From NCBI GenBank assembly GCA_019359595.1, contig JAHHGZ010000021.1:1-64000 (forward strand): a stretch of DNA of 64,000 bases, written 5' to 3'. The notes below the pieces were generated by a model, which made no database searches, was not told the DNA's origin, and was given only the letters and a program-made list of their open reading frames with translations. Positions within the stretch are counted from its first letter, which is position 1; the number at the start of each line of letters is the position of its first letter. Shown one piece after another: positions 16,230 through 25,512 of the stretch. Source of the stretch: Cyanomargarita calcarea GSE-NOS-MK-12-04C (GTDB lineage Bacteria > Cyanobacteriota > Cyanobacteriia > Cyanobacteriales > Nostocaceae). A program made the position numbers and the translations under genes.

Positions 16230-16816
16230 TCAGATTCTGATTGAAGTGCAGCAATAATTGTCTCGGTTTTGCGCTTTGCTCTGCGTTGCCCATAAAGACG
16301 TGCTGAAAATGACCTTATAATGGCAACCAAGTCCGTCATCAGTTCATCCCGTCCTCTGTCTGCCATATTTACTATTTCAAGTTTGATGCCAAGCCGGGAT
16401 AAAAGAACATCCATGTAATTAGTACCGAACCGGGATAACCTGTCTTTATGTTCCACCACTAGAATATCGTAGTCATCTTGCTTTAAGAGTTTTTCTAGCT
16501 TCTTGCGATGGTCATTTAGTCCACTGCCGACTTCTTTGATTACATGAATGATTTGATAACCTTTGGCTTCAGAATACCTGCACAATCTTTCGGCTTGGGA
16601 ATCTAGATTGTTTCTATTCTTGCGAAGCGAAACACGAGTATAAATTGCAACTTTATTAAAAGTTTTTTGCCCAAACTCATTTTTCGGATCAAAGTCTACA
16701 ATCACCGCGCCGGATGGAAGTTGCCGTGTGGGGTAAGGGATTAATCCATTCTTGTAGTGCTTCCATGCTGTATGGTAGGCAATACCTAGATATTTTGCAT
16801 AATCAGAAAGTTTCAT
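16217..16816 (-). CDS. IS607 family serine recombinase/transposase (TnpA)
   Basis: The 199-residue protein has a MerR-like N-terminal helix-turn-helix (SDYAKYLGIAYHTAWKHYKNG) followed by a small serine-recombinase catalytic domain. The nucleophile is Ser63 in AIYTRVSLRKNRNNLDSQ. The conserved arginines of LVVEHKDRLSRFG are present. The C-terminus is a short basic helix. The order HTH-then-catalytic is diagnostic of IS607. All key residues seem intact, so the transposase may still be active. Three periodic repeats lie just upstream of its ATG and probably serve as both promoter region and binding sites. Confidence 0.93.
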   Translation of the reverse strand: MKLSDYAKYLGIAYHTAWKHYKNGLIPYPTRQLPSGAVIVDFDPKNEFGQKTFNKVAIYTRVSLRKNRNNLDSQAERLCRYSEAKGYQIIHVIKEVGSGLNDHRKKLEKLLKQDDYDILVVEHKDRLSRFGTNYMDVLLSRLGIKLEIVNMADRGRDELMTDLVAIIRSFSARLYGQRRAKRKTETIIAALQSESETLS

Positions 16817-17477
16817 AGACTGGAATAATACACTATACCAGCCTATATTAGCCTATAAACTGAGTGAAGTTTTCCCATACTGATAATTCCTATCTTATTA
16901 CCAGTCGTCATTGTCTTAACTCCCAATCTATGGGATTATTGCAATCCGAAATTATTTTTTAAAAAACCAAATTTGATGACTTTTATAAATCTTTGGTTTT
17001 CTTGCCTGTGTAAGGGGAAATTAAGTCTCAACTCGATCTACAAACTTATTATTCCTTTAATTTACAAAAGCTTATGTTTTACCCATGTAAGATTATAACT
17101 CATTTTTTGAAAAGTGAAAATGTATAAAATTTCCCGCCGAAAAAACCTTGAAATTGCGTTAAATAATTCTCAATAGCTTCGATTATTGAGACAATTGTTG
17201 TAAATCCATGACAAAAAACACTATTTTAGTAAAGTTAAATGAACTTAAATGTATTTGAGTTAAAAAAACTCAGTATTGACAGTGATTTCAATAACTTGGT
17301 AACGTAATTATACTTATTTGAGAATCTAAGATAGGGCAAATTGCTAGTGAGGGGGAAAATTTATCACACATCCTTGCGTTCGCTGCGGATTTCGAGCGTT
17401 TTACATTTCGTTACATAGGTAGGTTTATTTATGCTTATCTACTTACATAGAAATTACTGTTACATTAATTCGTCATA
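16817..17477. other. 660-base gene-free region
   Basis: The left part (to ~16860) is the end of the IS607-type element. The rest is AT-rich with no convincing frame. Immediately before the HicA-like gene I see no HicB-type antitoxin frame. Confidence 0.5.
16830..16859. repeat. 10-bp periodic repeats at the tnpA-side end of the IS607-type element
   Basis: The units ACACTATACC, AGCCTATATT and AGCCTATAAA run in phase, and the two AGCCTATA copies are exact. Together with the array at 15195-15224 they bracket the element. Confidence 0.65.
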
Positions 17478-17783
17478 ATGGTTAGAGAAATAAAGTTTAC
17501 AGAACTAGAGCAATTGCTCTTAGATATAGGGTTTGTAACAATGCCAACCACTGGTTCCCAGAAAGTTTACCAGTATGGATCATCTGGTACATTAATTGTT
17601 TTACCTGATTACGAGCCACAAGCGTATGTAAGAAAAGTGCATTTAGTCGCTGTACGTCGAATATTGTCAGAAAATGGCTTGATAGATAGCGATAGATTCA
17701 ACCGTTTTTTGAACAAGATAGCAAGCCAACTGACGGGTTTTTCGCTCTTTTTTAGTAATTTTGCGATCGCAATTTTCGGTTAA
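17478..17783 (+). CDS. Small HicA-like protein (possible orphan toxin)
   Basis: The 101-residue protein has the alpha-beta-beta-beta layout of HicA mRNA interferases: helix EIKFTELEQLLLDIGFV, then TGSQKVYQYGSSGTLIVLPDYEP, then helix HLVAVRRILSENGLI. In HicA the strand after GS carries a catalytic His; here the place is taken by QKVYQY, so the catalytic residue is not obvious. The last ~25 residues (SLFFSNFAIAIFG) are hydrophobic and may be random extension. No HicB partner is adjacent. It could be a degraded toxin or a conserved protein of other function. Confidence 0.5.
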   Translation: MVREIKFTELEQLLLDIGFVTMPTTGSQKVYQYGSSGTLIVLPDYEPQAYVRKVHLVAVRRILSENGLIDSDRFNRFLNKIASQLTGFSLFFSNFAIAIFG

Positions 17784-17858
17784 CAAATCTGTTAGCTCAT
17801 ATATTACAGCTTGCGTATAAAAATTTTCATAAGTAACAAAAATTACTATTAGAAAAAT

Positions 17859-17906
17859 AGTCCATTTTAATGGACTTATGATATTAGACAGGGACTTATA
17901 GTCCCT
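17859..17906. repeat. Two adjacent hairpins
   Basis: AGTCCATT/AATGGACT (17859-17876) and CAGGGACT/AGTCCCTG (17889-17906) are two perfect 8-bp stems with 2- and 3-base gaps, 12 bases apart. They lie between convergent genes and may stop transcription from both sides. Confidence 0.7.
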
Positions 17907-18013
17907 GATCGGCTGGCGGATAAGGAAATTAATCAATATATCTAAGTAGTATCGGATACTTCTAAAGCATCGAAGCCAACACCGCTACAGAGGAACGCAA
18001 AATCTCAAATCCC

Positions 18014-20230
18014 TTAAACCTTCATATCCAAAGTCCGTACCAAAAAGCCCCACTTATCTACAGCTTCCTCGATAATCTTCGCTGTCGGTTTACCCGCACC
18101 ATGTCCCGCTTTAGTTTCAATTCTAATTAATACGGGTGCATCACCTTTGTGAGCAGCTTGCAATGCAGCAGCAAATTTGAAACTATGGGCAGGTACTACT
18201 CTGTCATCGCGATCGGCTGTAGTAATCATTGTTGCAGGGTAAGCCGTATCAGGTTTGAGGTTGTGCAGTGGTGAATAGCCATATAGTGCTTTGAACTCGT
18301 CTAAATTGTCTGGGGAACCATATTCAGAAATCCAAGCCCAGCCGATGGTAAATTTATGAAAGCGCAACATATCCATAACACCGACTGCTGGCAAAGCTGC
18401 ACCGAATAAATCAGGACGCTGTGCCATACAAGCACCCACTAATAATCCGCCGTTGCTACCACCACCAATTGCTAATTTTGCAGGTTTTGTGTACTTGTTA
18501 GAAATTAACCATTCAGCAGCAGCAATAAAGTCATCAAAAACATTCTGCTTCTTTAACTTCATACCTGCTTGATGCCATTCTTCCCCATATTCACCACCAC
18601 CACGGATATTGGGGACAGCAAATACACCACCCATTTCCATCCATATCAAGTTACTGACAGAAAAAGTTGGTGTTAAAGAAACATTAAAACCACCATAACC
18701 ATAAAGGTAAGTGGGGTTATTGCCATCCAGTTTCATTCCCTTTTTATGAGTAATAAACATGGGAATTCCTGTACCATCTTTACTGCTGTAAAAAACTTGC
18801 TTTGTTTCATAATTATCTGGATTAAAATCTACTTCCGGTTGGCGAAAAACTTCACTTTTTCCAGTTATGATATTGTAGCGATAGATAGTCCCAGGGGTGG
18901 TTGGGTTGGTGAAACTATAAAAAGTTTCGGTGTCATAACGCTTGCCGCCAAAACCACCAACGGAACCAAGTCCAGGTAATTCAATTTCCCGGACAAAATC
19001 TCCTTTGAGGTCAAAAATTTTCACTTGGCTGTGAGCGTCTTTGAGATATTCGGCGACAAATTGATTATTTAATATGCCAACACCTTCCAGGGTTTCTACT
19101 GCTTGAGGGATGATTTCTTTCAATTCCCCCTCGGTAGGTTTTTTGCTATCAATCGCGATAACTCGTCCCCGTGGTGCATCTAAATCTGTGCGGAAATAGA
19201 AGACGCTATTATCGTTATCAATAAAGCTGTAATCGGCATGGAAATCTTTAATTAGTTCTACGACTTCAGATAAAGGGTTAGTCAAATCTTTGTAGAAAAC
19301 CAAATTTTTGGGATCTGTTCCCAGCCCAACTGAAATAATTAAATAGCGTCCATCTTCTGTGACACTGCCACTAAAACTCCATTCTTTTTGATCGTGGCGT
19401 TGGTAAATTAATGTGTCTTCTGCTTGGGGTGTCCCCAATTTGTGGTAATAAAGTTTTTGGTAATAATTGACATCTTCAAACTTAGTTTTTTCATTTGGTT
19501 CATCGTAGCGACTGTAGAAAAAGCCTTTGTGATCATTTGTCCACGATGCACCAGAGAATTTAATCCAGTTTAAATTATCTTCTAAGTCTTTAGCTGTTTC
19601 GACATCGCGAACTTTCCACTCTTGCCAATCGGAGCCTGAGGAGGATAGACCGTATGCTAAAAGCTTACCGTCTTCGCTAATGGATAATCCCGAAAGGGCA
19701 ACAGTCCCATCAGTTGAAAGTTTGTTTGGGTCCAGCAAAATTTTTGGCTCACCATTAAGGCTTTTCTGGGTGTAGAAGACGCTTTGATTTTGCAATCCGT
19801 CGTTTTTGAAGTAAAAGTAGTTATTCCCCTCTTTAAAAGGAATACTATATTTCTCATAATCCCAGATTTTGGTGAGACGCTGCTTGATTATTTCTCTAGA
19901 CGAGATTTCGTTGAGATAACCGAAAGTAACTTGATTTTGTGCCTCCACCCAAGCTTTAGTTTCCTCTGACTCGGGATCTTCTAACCAACGGTAAAAATCT
20001 GCGACTTTCGTACCGTGATAGTCATCAACGCGATCGCTTTTAGTCGTGGGTGGGTAAGTTAGGCGTTTGTTACTGTTCATTTTCCCATCTGGTAGACTTC
20101 TGTGTACATAATACTCAGAAGCAAGAGTGTTGGATCGATGAAGCGCAACTGCAGGAGCTACCCAAAATTTACCGATCAAAAATATGACTAAAAAGAGAAG
20201 TAAAAACCGACGCGGTCGCACTTGAGGCAT
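18014..20230 (-). CDS. Prolyl oligopeptidase (S9A family), exported or membrane-anchored
   Basis: This serine peptidase cleaves short peptides after proline. The 738 residues include a seven-bladed propeller and an alpha/beta hydrolase domain. The N-terminal FLLLFLVIFLIGKFWVAPAVA (residues ~8-28) is a signal peptide or anchor; the conserved start PPTTKSDRVDDYHG...YRWLEDPES follows. The nucleophile is Ser592 in AIGGGSNGGLLVGA, with the Asp in TTADRDDRVVPAHS and the His in KAGHGAGKPT. Without the leader, MNSNKRLTYPP (around residue 51) could be a second start giving a cytoplasmic form. It lies 43 bases after the giant CheA gene. Confidence 0.95.
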   Translation of the reverse strand: MPQVRPRRFLLLFLVIFLIGKFWVAPAVALHRSNTLASEYYVHRSLPDGKMNSNKRLTYPPTTKSDRVDDYHGTKVADFYRWLEDPESEETKAWVEAQNQVTFGYLNEISSREIIKQRLTKIWDYEKYSIPFKEGNNYFYFKNDGLQNQSVFYTQKSLNGEPKILLDPNKLSTDGTVALSGLSISEDGKLLAYGLSSSGSDWQEWKVRDVETAKDLEDNLNWIKFSGASWTNDHKGFFYSRYDEPNEKTKFEDVNYYQKLYYHKLGTPQAEDTLIYQRHDQKEWSFSGSVTEDGRYLIISVGLGTDPKNLVFYKDLTNPLSEVVELIKDFHADYSFIDNDNSVFYFRTDLDAPRGRVIAIDSKKPTEGELKEIIPQAVETLEGVGILNNQFVAEYLKDAHSQVKIFDLKGDFVREIELPGLGSVGGFGGKRYDTETFYSFTNPTTPGTIYRYNIITGKSEVFRQPEVDFNPDNYETKQVFYSSKDGTGIPMFITHKKGMKLDGNNPTYLYGYGGFNVSLTPTFSVSNLIWMEMGGVFAVPNIRGGGEYGEEWHQAGMKLKKQNVFDDFIAAAEWLISNKYTKPAKLAIGGGSNGGLLVGACMAQRPDLFGAALPAVGVMDMLRFHKFTIGWAWISEYGSPDNLDEFKALYGYSPLHNLKPDTAYPATMITTADRDDRVVPAHSFKFAAALQAAHKGDAPVLIRIETKAGHGAGKPTAKIIEEAVDKWGFLVRTLDMKV

Positions 20231-20273
20231 TGAATTTCGGTACTTGTAGGATAGACGTCTTTTCTTTACATAA

Positions 20274-23200
20274 TTAAATATTACTATTTAATAACTTTTC
20301 GCCTTTCAGCATCCGTCCTGCGGCTTCCAGGAGGGCTTCTTCCAGATAGGGTTTGGTAAAGTAGCCAGAAGCACCTAGTTGGACTGCCATTTGTCGGTGT
20401 TTATCCGCACCTCGTGAGGTGAGCATAGCGATAGGCAAATGGTTGAGGCTAGGTTCTTTCTGAATGCGTGAGAGTAATTCCAGACCGTCGCAGCGGGGCA
20501 TCTCAATGTCGCAAAATACGATGTCGCAAGGTAGACCTGAACGCAGTTTATCCCATGCTTCTTGACCGTCACGCGCTTGTTCTACGCGATAACCGGCTTT
20601 GTTAAAAGTGAGGGATAGTAACTCACGGACTGTAATTGAGTCATCAACAATTAATACAGTTGGGTCAATTTTAGGAATACCAGCAGTGTCTGTATTCGAG
20701 CCTTTCTGCTGATCCCAGAGGCTAAGACTGCTTTGTTTCGAGGTACGTCCTTGGAAAATGTCAATGATTTCCAATACGTCTGCAATGGGCATAATCCGGC
20801 CATCCCCAAGGACAGTAGCACCTGCCACACCAATTGGTTTAGGTGCTGGACCTTCAAATTGTTTAATTACGATTTCTTGTTCGTTGAGTACCAGGTCAAT
20901 TTGCAAGGCGATAAATGTACTTGCCGATCGCACTACGATTACAGACACCATATCATCGTCGCGGGTGCCCCCGTAGACGTTACCCCGACTCATTTGACGG
21001 TTGAAGGTCAACAAGTCTTTTAGGGGTTTGAATGCGAGCATGGTATCGCGCCAGAAAATAAATTGTTGCCCATCGCTACCGTGTTGGATATTTTTGAGTG
21101 GGATGTCGAGAGTATCTTCCACCCCGTCCATTGGGAAGGCGATTCTAGCTTTATCTGACACACAACACAAAGCTTTACAAATACTCAAAGTTAAGGGTAG
21201 GCGAATTGTAAAGGTGGTACCTTTGCCGATTTTGGAATCAGTGTTGATTGCGCCTCTGATTTCACTGATACTAGAGCGTACCACATCCATACCGACGCCA
21301 CGTCCCGCTAATTCATCGGCTTCATCTTTGATACTAAAACCAGGTTGGAATAGCAGGTCGTAGACATCCTTCCGCGACATATTCTTAGCTTCTTCCTGCG
21401 TAATCATACCGATTTTGATTGCCTTCGCCTTTACCTTGTCTGAGTTAATTCCAGCACCATCATCAGCGACTGAAATTATGGTTTGGTTTCCTTGGTGAAG
21501 AGCGCGGACTGCGATCGTTCCCACAGGTGGCTTACCTGCAGCTTGGCGTTCATCTGGAGTTTCGATCCCGTGGGCGATCGCATTGTTGAGCATATGGGTC
21601 AACGGGTCGGTGAGATGCTCTAGAATCATTTTGTCAATCAAGGTATCTCTACCTTCAATCACCAATTCGATTTGTTTGCCGGACTTAATAGCGTTGTCTC
21701 GAACCCCCCGTTGCAAGCGGTCAGTTGCTTGAGCAAAGGGCACCATTCGCGCCCGTGTGAGTCCTTCTTGTAGCTGGGTAGTTACCTGGCGGAATTGTCG
21801 TGCGACCCGTTCGGTTTCTTCAGTCACAAAATCAATATCACTTGCCGACTCCCGCACCCGGACAATCAATTCAATCATTTCCTGAGACAGAGTGTGAAAG
21901 GGTGTAAAGCGATCCATTTCCAACTCGCTAAATCCCCTGTCCGTATCTGGGTGTGAGACAACTACAGTATCTCTATTTTTACGGCTGGCAAGTAGAGAAG
22001 CTTCTAGAAGCGATCGCTCGTACAACTCTTGCATTCTCGCCCCGACATCCGACAGTTGTTGTATCTGAATTAATAAGTTATCCAGTGATTGCCGCTGACG
22101 TTCTTGGTCTTGTTCTAAAGTATTACGATTTACTACCAACTCTCCTACCAAATTGCTCATATCGTCTAGATGCTTGACTGAAACGCGCATCGTCTGCTCA
22201 AATCTGGCTGTACGTCGGGATGTGAGACGCTGAGTTTTGCCTGTATTTGCGGTCGATGACGAGGATATGCTTTGGTCAGCATCAATCAACAGTTTCTCTA
22301 AATCGCTAAATTCATCCTCGATCTCAACAGCGCGATCTATAAGGGCTGGTGTAAAAGAAGTTACATCATAATTGTTATCAGAATTTAACAATGCTTCTAA
22401 ATCGGCAAAATCTCCTTCTGATTCTGATATCGAAGTTGTCCTTGGAGGCTCTTCTAGTAATGCTTCCAATTGAGCAAATTCATTTGACAAAGTAGCATCT
22501 TCTATTTCATTTGCTGGTGTATTCATAAATGACAACACAGCATTTTCGTTGTCGATAACTTCTACTTCTTCTGAGATTTCATCTATTACCATGTCCGCAA
22601 ACAATCCAGACAAATTGGCAGCTTCCGTATCCTCAGGAAATTCTTCTAGATCGTCAAAGAAAAAGATTCTGCTGTCAGTTTCATCGCTTTGTTGATTGGT
22701 GTCAGTCAACTTAGAAATAGTTTCTACTGTTTTCTGAGTTTCTGTCTCCAATAAATCATCGGCTAAATCAAATTCAAAATCTACCGTCTCTGTCAAATCT
22801 GTGTCAATTTCTTCTACTTCCGATTCTGGTTGCAAATCATGACTAACAAAAGTATTCTCTACGGATTTTTGGACAAATAAGTCGTTATCTAAATCTTTTT
22901 CTTGTACAGCAGAAGGATTCTCTGTATCCTCATGAATATCCTCTGGAATTTCTGTTAAATGTGCATATTCTTCATCGTTCTCTAATTCTTTTACAGGTAA
23001 TGAATCAATAGATGCATTTGCAGATAATTGGGTAAAAGCAGGTTCCGATTTTTCTTCATCTTTGGTAAATTCTGGAGTTAGTTCTAGAGCTTCTGGTTGC
23101 TGCTCAAAAGGATTAATTTCTGTGCTATAAATTTCAGTTTTGCCTACAGGATTTGCTGTAAAATCTTCAAATAAATCATCTTTATCATCCTCATCAAAAA

Positions 23201-25415
23201 ACAATAAATCTAACTGTTCTTCCTTCTGGGAATTAATATCAAATTCTAATTCAAAATCGTCCTGAGATGAAGGTATCGTCGGCTGACTCTCAGCAAAATT
23301 TTCACCAGAAGCAACAGCTGCAAATAAACTTTCTTCCAGTGCCAGAGCTACGTCAGAGTTTTCATTTAGCCCAAATCCAGAACTAAATTCATCTTCTAGT
23401 TCTGAGGTTTCTTGTTGAGGAGAAAATTCGAGTGTATTCTCAGACAGGTTACCAAATAAATCATCAGCTTCTGGCTCGCTTACAGAAAGTTGTATATCTT
23501 CTGCTGGTAAAGCCAACAGACTATCCAAACTCAAGTTTTCATCATCAAAGTCAAAATCATCCAACTCCTCTACATCTTCAGTTTCACCGAATAAATCATC
23601 AAAACTGCTCTGATTGGTTTTTACCTCAATTTGTGGTTGGGTGACTTTGCTAAATATTTCATTTTCGTCTACTGCCGCTTCTAATAAATCGTTCACATCA
23701 TCATTTTCGGCAATATTGTTGCTCTTGAGTGTTGCTAATTCTTCTAATAAATCATCTGTTTTTGAGCCGAGATTACTTGTACCCTGAGAAATCGGACTCG
23801 AATCGAAACTATCAACGATTAATTGATTTTGGGCTTCATTATTGTCCTCATCCAAAAAGTCATCGCCAAATAGCTGTAAAATTGTTAGATCGCTTGTACC
23901 AATGTTGGTTGTTTTACTTGGATCTTCAACAAAATCATCTAAAGATAGGAAATCCTCTAAATCGCTATCAGTATCTTTATTTTCAACATCATCAATCTCG
24001 GTTTCCGATTCTCCACCAGTACTGTCTAAAATTTCTTCTTGTTGCCAAGAATCATGAAGTTCGGGAGATTCACCTTCAAATTCAAATAAATCGGCAAGGG
24101 TGTTTAATTCCGCTATTCCAACCTCTGGTCCATTGGGATCAAGAATATCTACTCCGTCATCTTCTCGAATATTAATATTAAAATCTGGAGATAATTCCGG
24201 TAAAGTTGTAATTTTATCTTCTAACTCAAACTTATTAGTAAAGAGAGATAATTCTGATATCGCGATTTTATCTTCTGGCTCCAACTCCGTAGCTTCCTGA
24301 GATAGTTCCGATAAACTGGTAATTTTATCTTCTGGCTCAAGCTCCTTAACTGAAGTAGATAGTTCCGATATTGCAATTTCATCTTCTGGCTCAAACTCCG
24401 TAGCTTCTTGAGATAGTTCCGATAAACTGGTAATTTTATCTTCTGGCTCCAACTCCGTAGCTTCCTGAGATAATTCTAATGGAATTATCTCGGCTTCATC
24501 TTCAAATTCTTCTATCGAATCAGTTGCTTCATCCACCAAATCTGTAGATATTTCCAACAATTCAATTTCTGGTTCGCTAAGTAGTCTGCCTAATTGCTCG
24601 TTGATAGCAATTTCAGCATCTCTACCTGATGTAACTAATTCCAGCGCTTGTTTAATCTCTGTAATAACAATTTTAGCTAAAGTCAAATAGCTATTTTCTG
24701 GATTGGCGATCGCGTTTCCCGTTGCCTGACACAAATTACACCAATTTGTCAAATTCTTAGCTTTACCAGCTTCAACTAATTGCTGGCAGCACTTCTGGAG
24801 ATTTTGCCGACTTTCGAGCGTTGTTGTTTGTTTAAACAATTGCAACATTTCTCGCAGTGTCTGTAGTACTAGCGCTTGTAACTCACCCCAGTTGGGAGGT
24901 TCTTTGACTACGGGTGGGGTTGGTGAAACTGCAATTTTCTGCGATGGACCTTCTCCTGCGAATGTGCTAACTACTATCCCTCCACCTCCTTGTTGTTCTA
25001 CAAGCATCTCTAAATGCTCGTTCAACCATTTAATAACAGGTTCTGTTTCTGACATGAGAGTAGTAGCGACTTCATCCGTTAGACCAAATGGCCCTTGCAG
25101 ATTCTCCAAAAGCGCTTTCAATGTATCAGATACACCTAAAAACAGAGACTCTAATTTTTGATCAACCTGAATCGGACGATCTTTGAGAACCTTAAAACAG
25201 TCTTCCAAACGGTGAGCCGTGTGCTGAATGCTACTAAGACCAAGCATCGCCGCTCCTCCTTTGATGGAGTGAGCCGCTCGGAAGACTTCGTTAATCATTT
25301 CCGAGTCGTTAAGGGTACTCTGGAGATTTAGCAATCCCTGCTCAATCGTATTTAAGTGGTCTTTTGCTTCCTCGATGAAGTAACCTAAAATGCGTTGTTG
25401 TTGTTCTGGCAACAT
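20274..25415 (-). CDS. hmpE: Giant hybrid CheA-type histidine kinase of the hmp locus
   Basis: Domains in order: an N-terminal Hpt with phospho-acceptor His49 (FRAAHSIKGGAAMLGL); a second helical region to ~290; a very acidic disordered linker (~300-1080); a dimerisation region from ~1100 (HLDDMSNLVGELVVNRNTL); a HATPase with LTHMLNNAIAHGIE, DDGAGINSDKV and AGRGVGMDVV; a CheW-like domain (~1450-1560); and a C-terminal receiver with TVLIVDDS and CDIEMPRCDG. At 1713 residues it is far longer than ordinary CheA. The linker holds five near-identical 18/19-residue units. It would phosphorylate CheY-like outputs for hormogonium pili. No ribosome site is seen upstream; a heptamer repeat adjoins the start. 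Confidence 0.92.
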   Translation of the reverse strand: MLPEQQQRILGYFIEEAKDHLNTIEQGLLNLQSTLNDSEMINEVFRAAHSIKGGAAMLGLSSIQHTAHRLEDCFKVLKDRPIQVDQKLESLFLGVSDTLKALLENLQGPFGLTDEVATTLMSETEPVIKWLNEHLEMLVEQQGGGGIVVSTFAGEGPSQKIAVSPTPPVVKEPPNWGELQALVLQTLREMLQLFKQTTTLESRQNLQKCCQQLVEAGKAKNLTNWCNLCQATGNAIANPENSYLTLAKIVITEIKQALELVTSGRDAEIAINEQLGRLLSEPEIELLEISTDLVDEATDSIEEFEDEAEIIPLELSQEATELEPEDKITSLSELSQEATEFEPEDEIAISELSTSVKELEPEDKITSLSELSQEATELEPEDKIAISELSLFTNKFELEDKITTLPELSPDFNINIREDDGVDILDPNGPEVGIAELNTLADLFEFEGESPELHDSWQQEEILDSTGGESETEIDDVENKDTDSDLEDFLSLDDFVEDPSKTTNIGTSDLTILQLFGDDFLDEDNNEAQNQLIVDSFDSSPISQGTSNLGSKTDDLLEELATLKSNNIAENDDVNDLLEAAVDENEIFSKVTQPQIEVKTNQSSFDDLFGETEDVEELDDFDFDDENLSLDSLLALPAEDIQLSVSEPEADDLFGNLSENTLEFSPQQETSELEDEFSSGFGLNENSDVALALEESLFAAVASGENFAESQPTIPSSQDDFELEFDINSQKEEQLDLLFFDEDDKDDLFEDFTANPVGKTEIYSTEINPFEQQPEALELTPEFTKDEEKSEPAFTQLSANASIDSLPVKELENDEEYAHLTEIPEDIHEDTENPSAVQEKDLDNDLFVQKSVENTFVSHDLQPESEVEEIDTDLTETVDFEFDLADDLLETETQKTVETISKLTDTNQQSDETDSRIFFFDDLEEFPEDTEAANLSGLFADMVIDEISEEVEVIDNENAVLSFMNTPANEIEDATLSNEFAQLEALLEEPPRTTSISESEGDFADLEALLNSDNNYDVTSFTPALIDRAVEIEDEFSDLEKLLIDADQSISSSSTANTGKTQRLTSRRTARFEQTMRVSVKHLDDMSNLVGELVVNRNTLEQDQERQRQSLDNLLIQIQQLSDVGARMQELYERSLLEASLLASRKNRDTVVVSHPDTDRGFSELEMDRFTPFHTLSQEMIELIVRVRESASDIDFVTEETERVARQFRQVTTQLQEGLTRARMVPFAQATDRLQRGVRDNAIKSGKQIELVIEGRDTLIDKMILEHLTDPLTHMLNNAIAHGIETPDERQAAGKPPVGTIAVRALHQGNQTIISVADDGAGINSDKVKAKAIKIGMITQEEAKNMSRKDVYDLLFQPGFSIKDEADELAGRGVGMDVVRSSISEIRGAINTDSKIGKGTTFTIRLPLTLSICKALCCVSDKARIAFPMDGVEDTLDIPLKNIQHGSDGQQFIFWRDTMLAFKPLKDLLTFNRQMSRGNVYGGTRDDDMVSVIVVRSASTFIALQIDLVLNEQEIVIKQFEGPAPKPIGVAGATVLGDGRIMPIADVLEIIDIFQGRTSKQSSLSLWDQQKGSNTDTAGIPKIDPTVLIVDDSITVRELLSLTFNKAGYRVEQARDGQEAWDKLRSGLPCDIVFCDIEMPRCDGLELLSRIQKEPSLNHLPIAMLTSRGADKHRQMAVQLGASGYFTKPYLEEALLEAAGRMLKGEKLLNSNI
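24190..24485 (-). repeat. Tandem 54/57-bp repeats inside the CheA linker
   Basis: Five units encode ELSQEATELEPEDKITSLS and variants alternating between 18 and 19 residues (residues ~312-410). The third base positions are also well conserved, so the copies arose recently and the number may vary between strains. Confidence 0.85.
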
Positions 25416-25422
25416 AGTTTTT

Positions 25423-25510
25423 AGTCATTGGTCATTGGTCATTAATCATTAATCATTGGTCATTAGTCATTGGTCATTGAAAAATAACAAAGGACAAATG
25501 ACAAATGACA
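25423..25510. repeat. Heptamer tandem repeat between hmpE and hmpD
   Basis: About ten units of the type TCATTGG/TCATTAA, then ACAAATG units, fill the gap. This STRR array sits where the hmpE ribosome site should be on the minus strand. Confidence 0.85.
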
Positions 25511-25512
25511 AG

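Larger units (their letters stand above)
15195..16860 (-). mobile_element. IS607-type insertion element (serine transposase plus TnpB remnant)
   Basis: The element reads tnpA then tnpB on the minus strand. Beyond tnpA, 16830-16859 carries three 10-bp periodic units (ACACTATACC, AGCCTATATT, AGCCTATAAA). Beyond tnpB, 15195-15224 carries TTTAGTTTTG, TATAGTCAAA and TATAGTCAGA. The reverse complement of the left-end pair resembles the right-end pair at 14 of 18 positions, so the ends are imperfect inverted arrays. IS607 transposases are known to bind several short repeats at each end and to integrate without target duplication. Exact outer bases are therefore uncertain by tens of bases. The 5'-truncated tnpB suggests a decayed or rearranged element. 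Confidence 0.75.

Noticed and set aside
23729-24175. Plus-strand frame of 148 codons
   Set aside because: It is antisense to the acidic linker of the CheA gene and is low in complexity.
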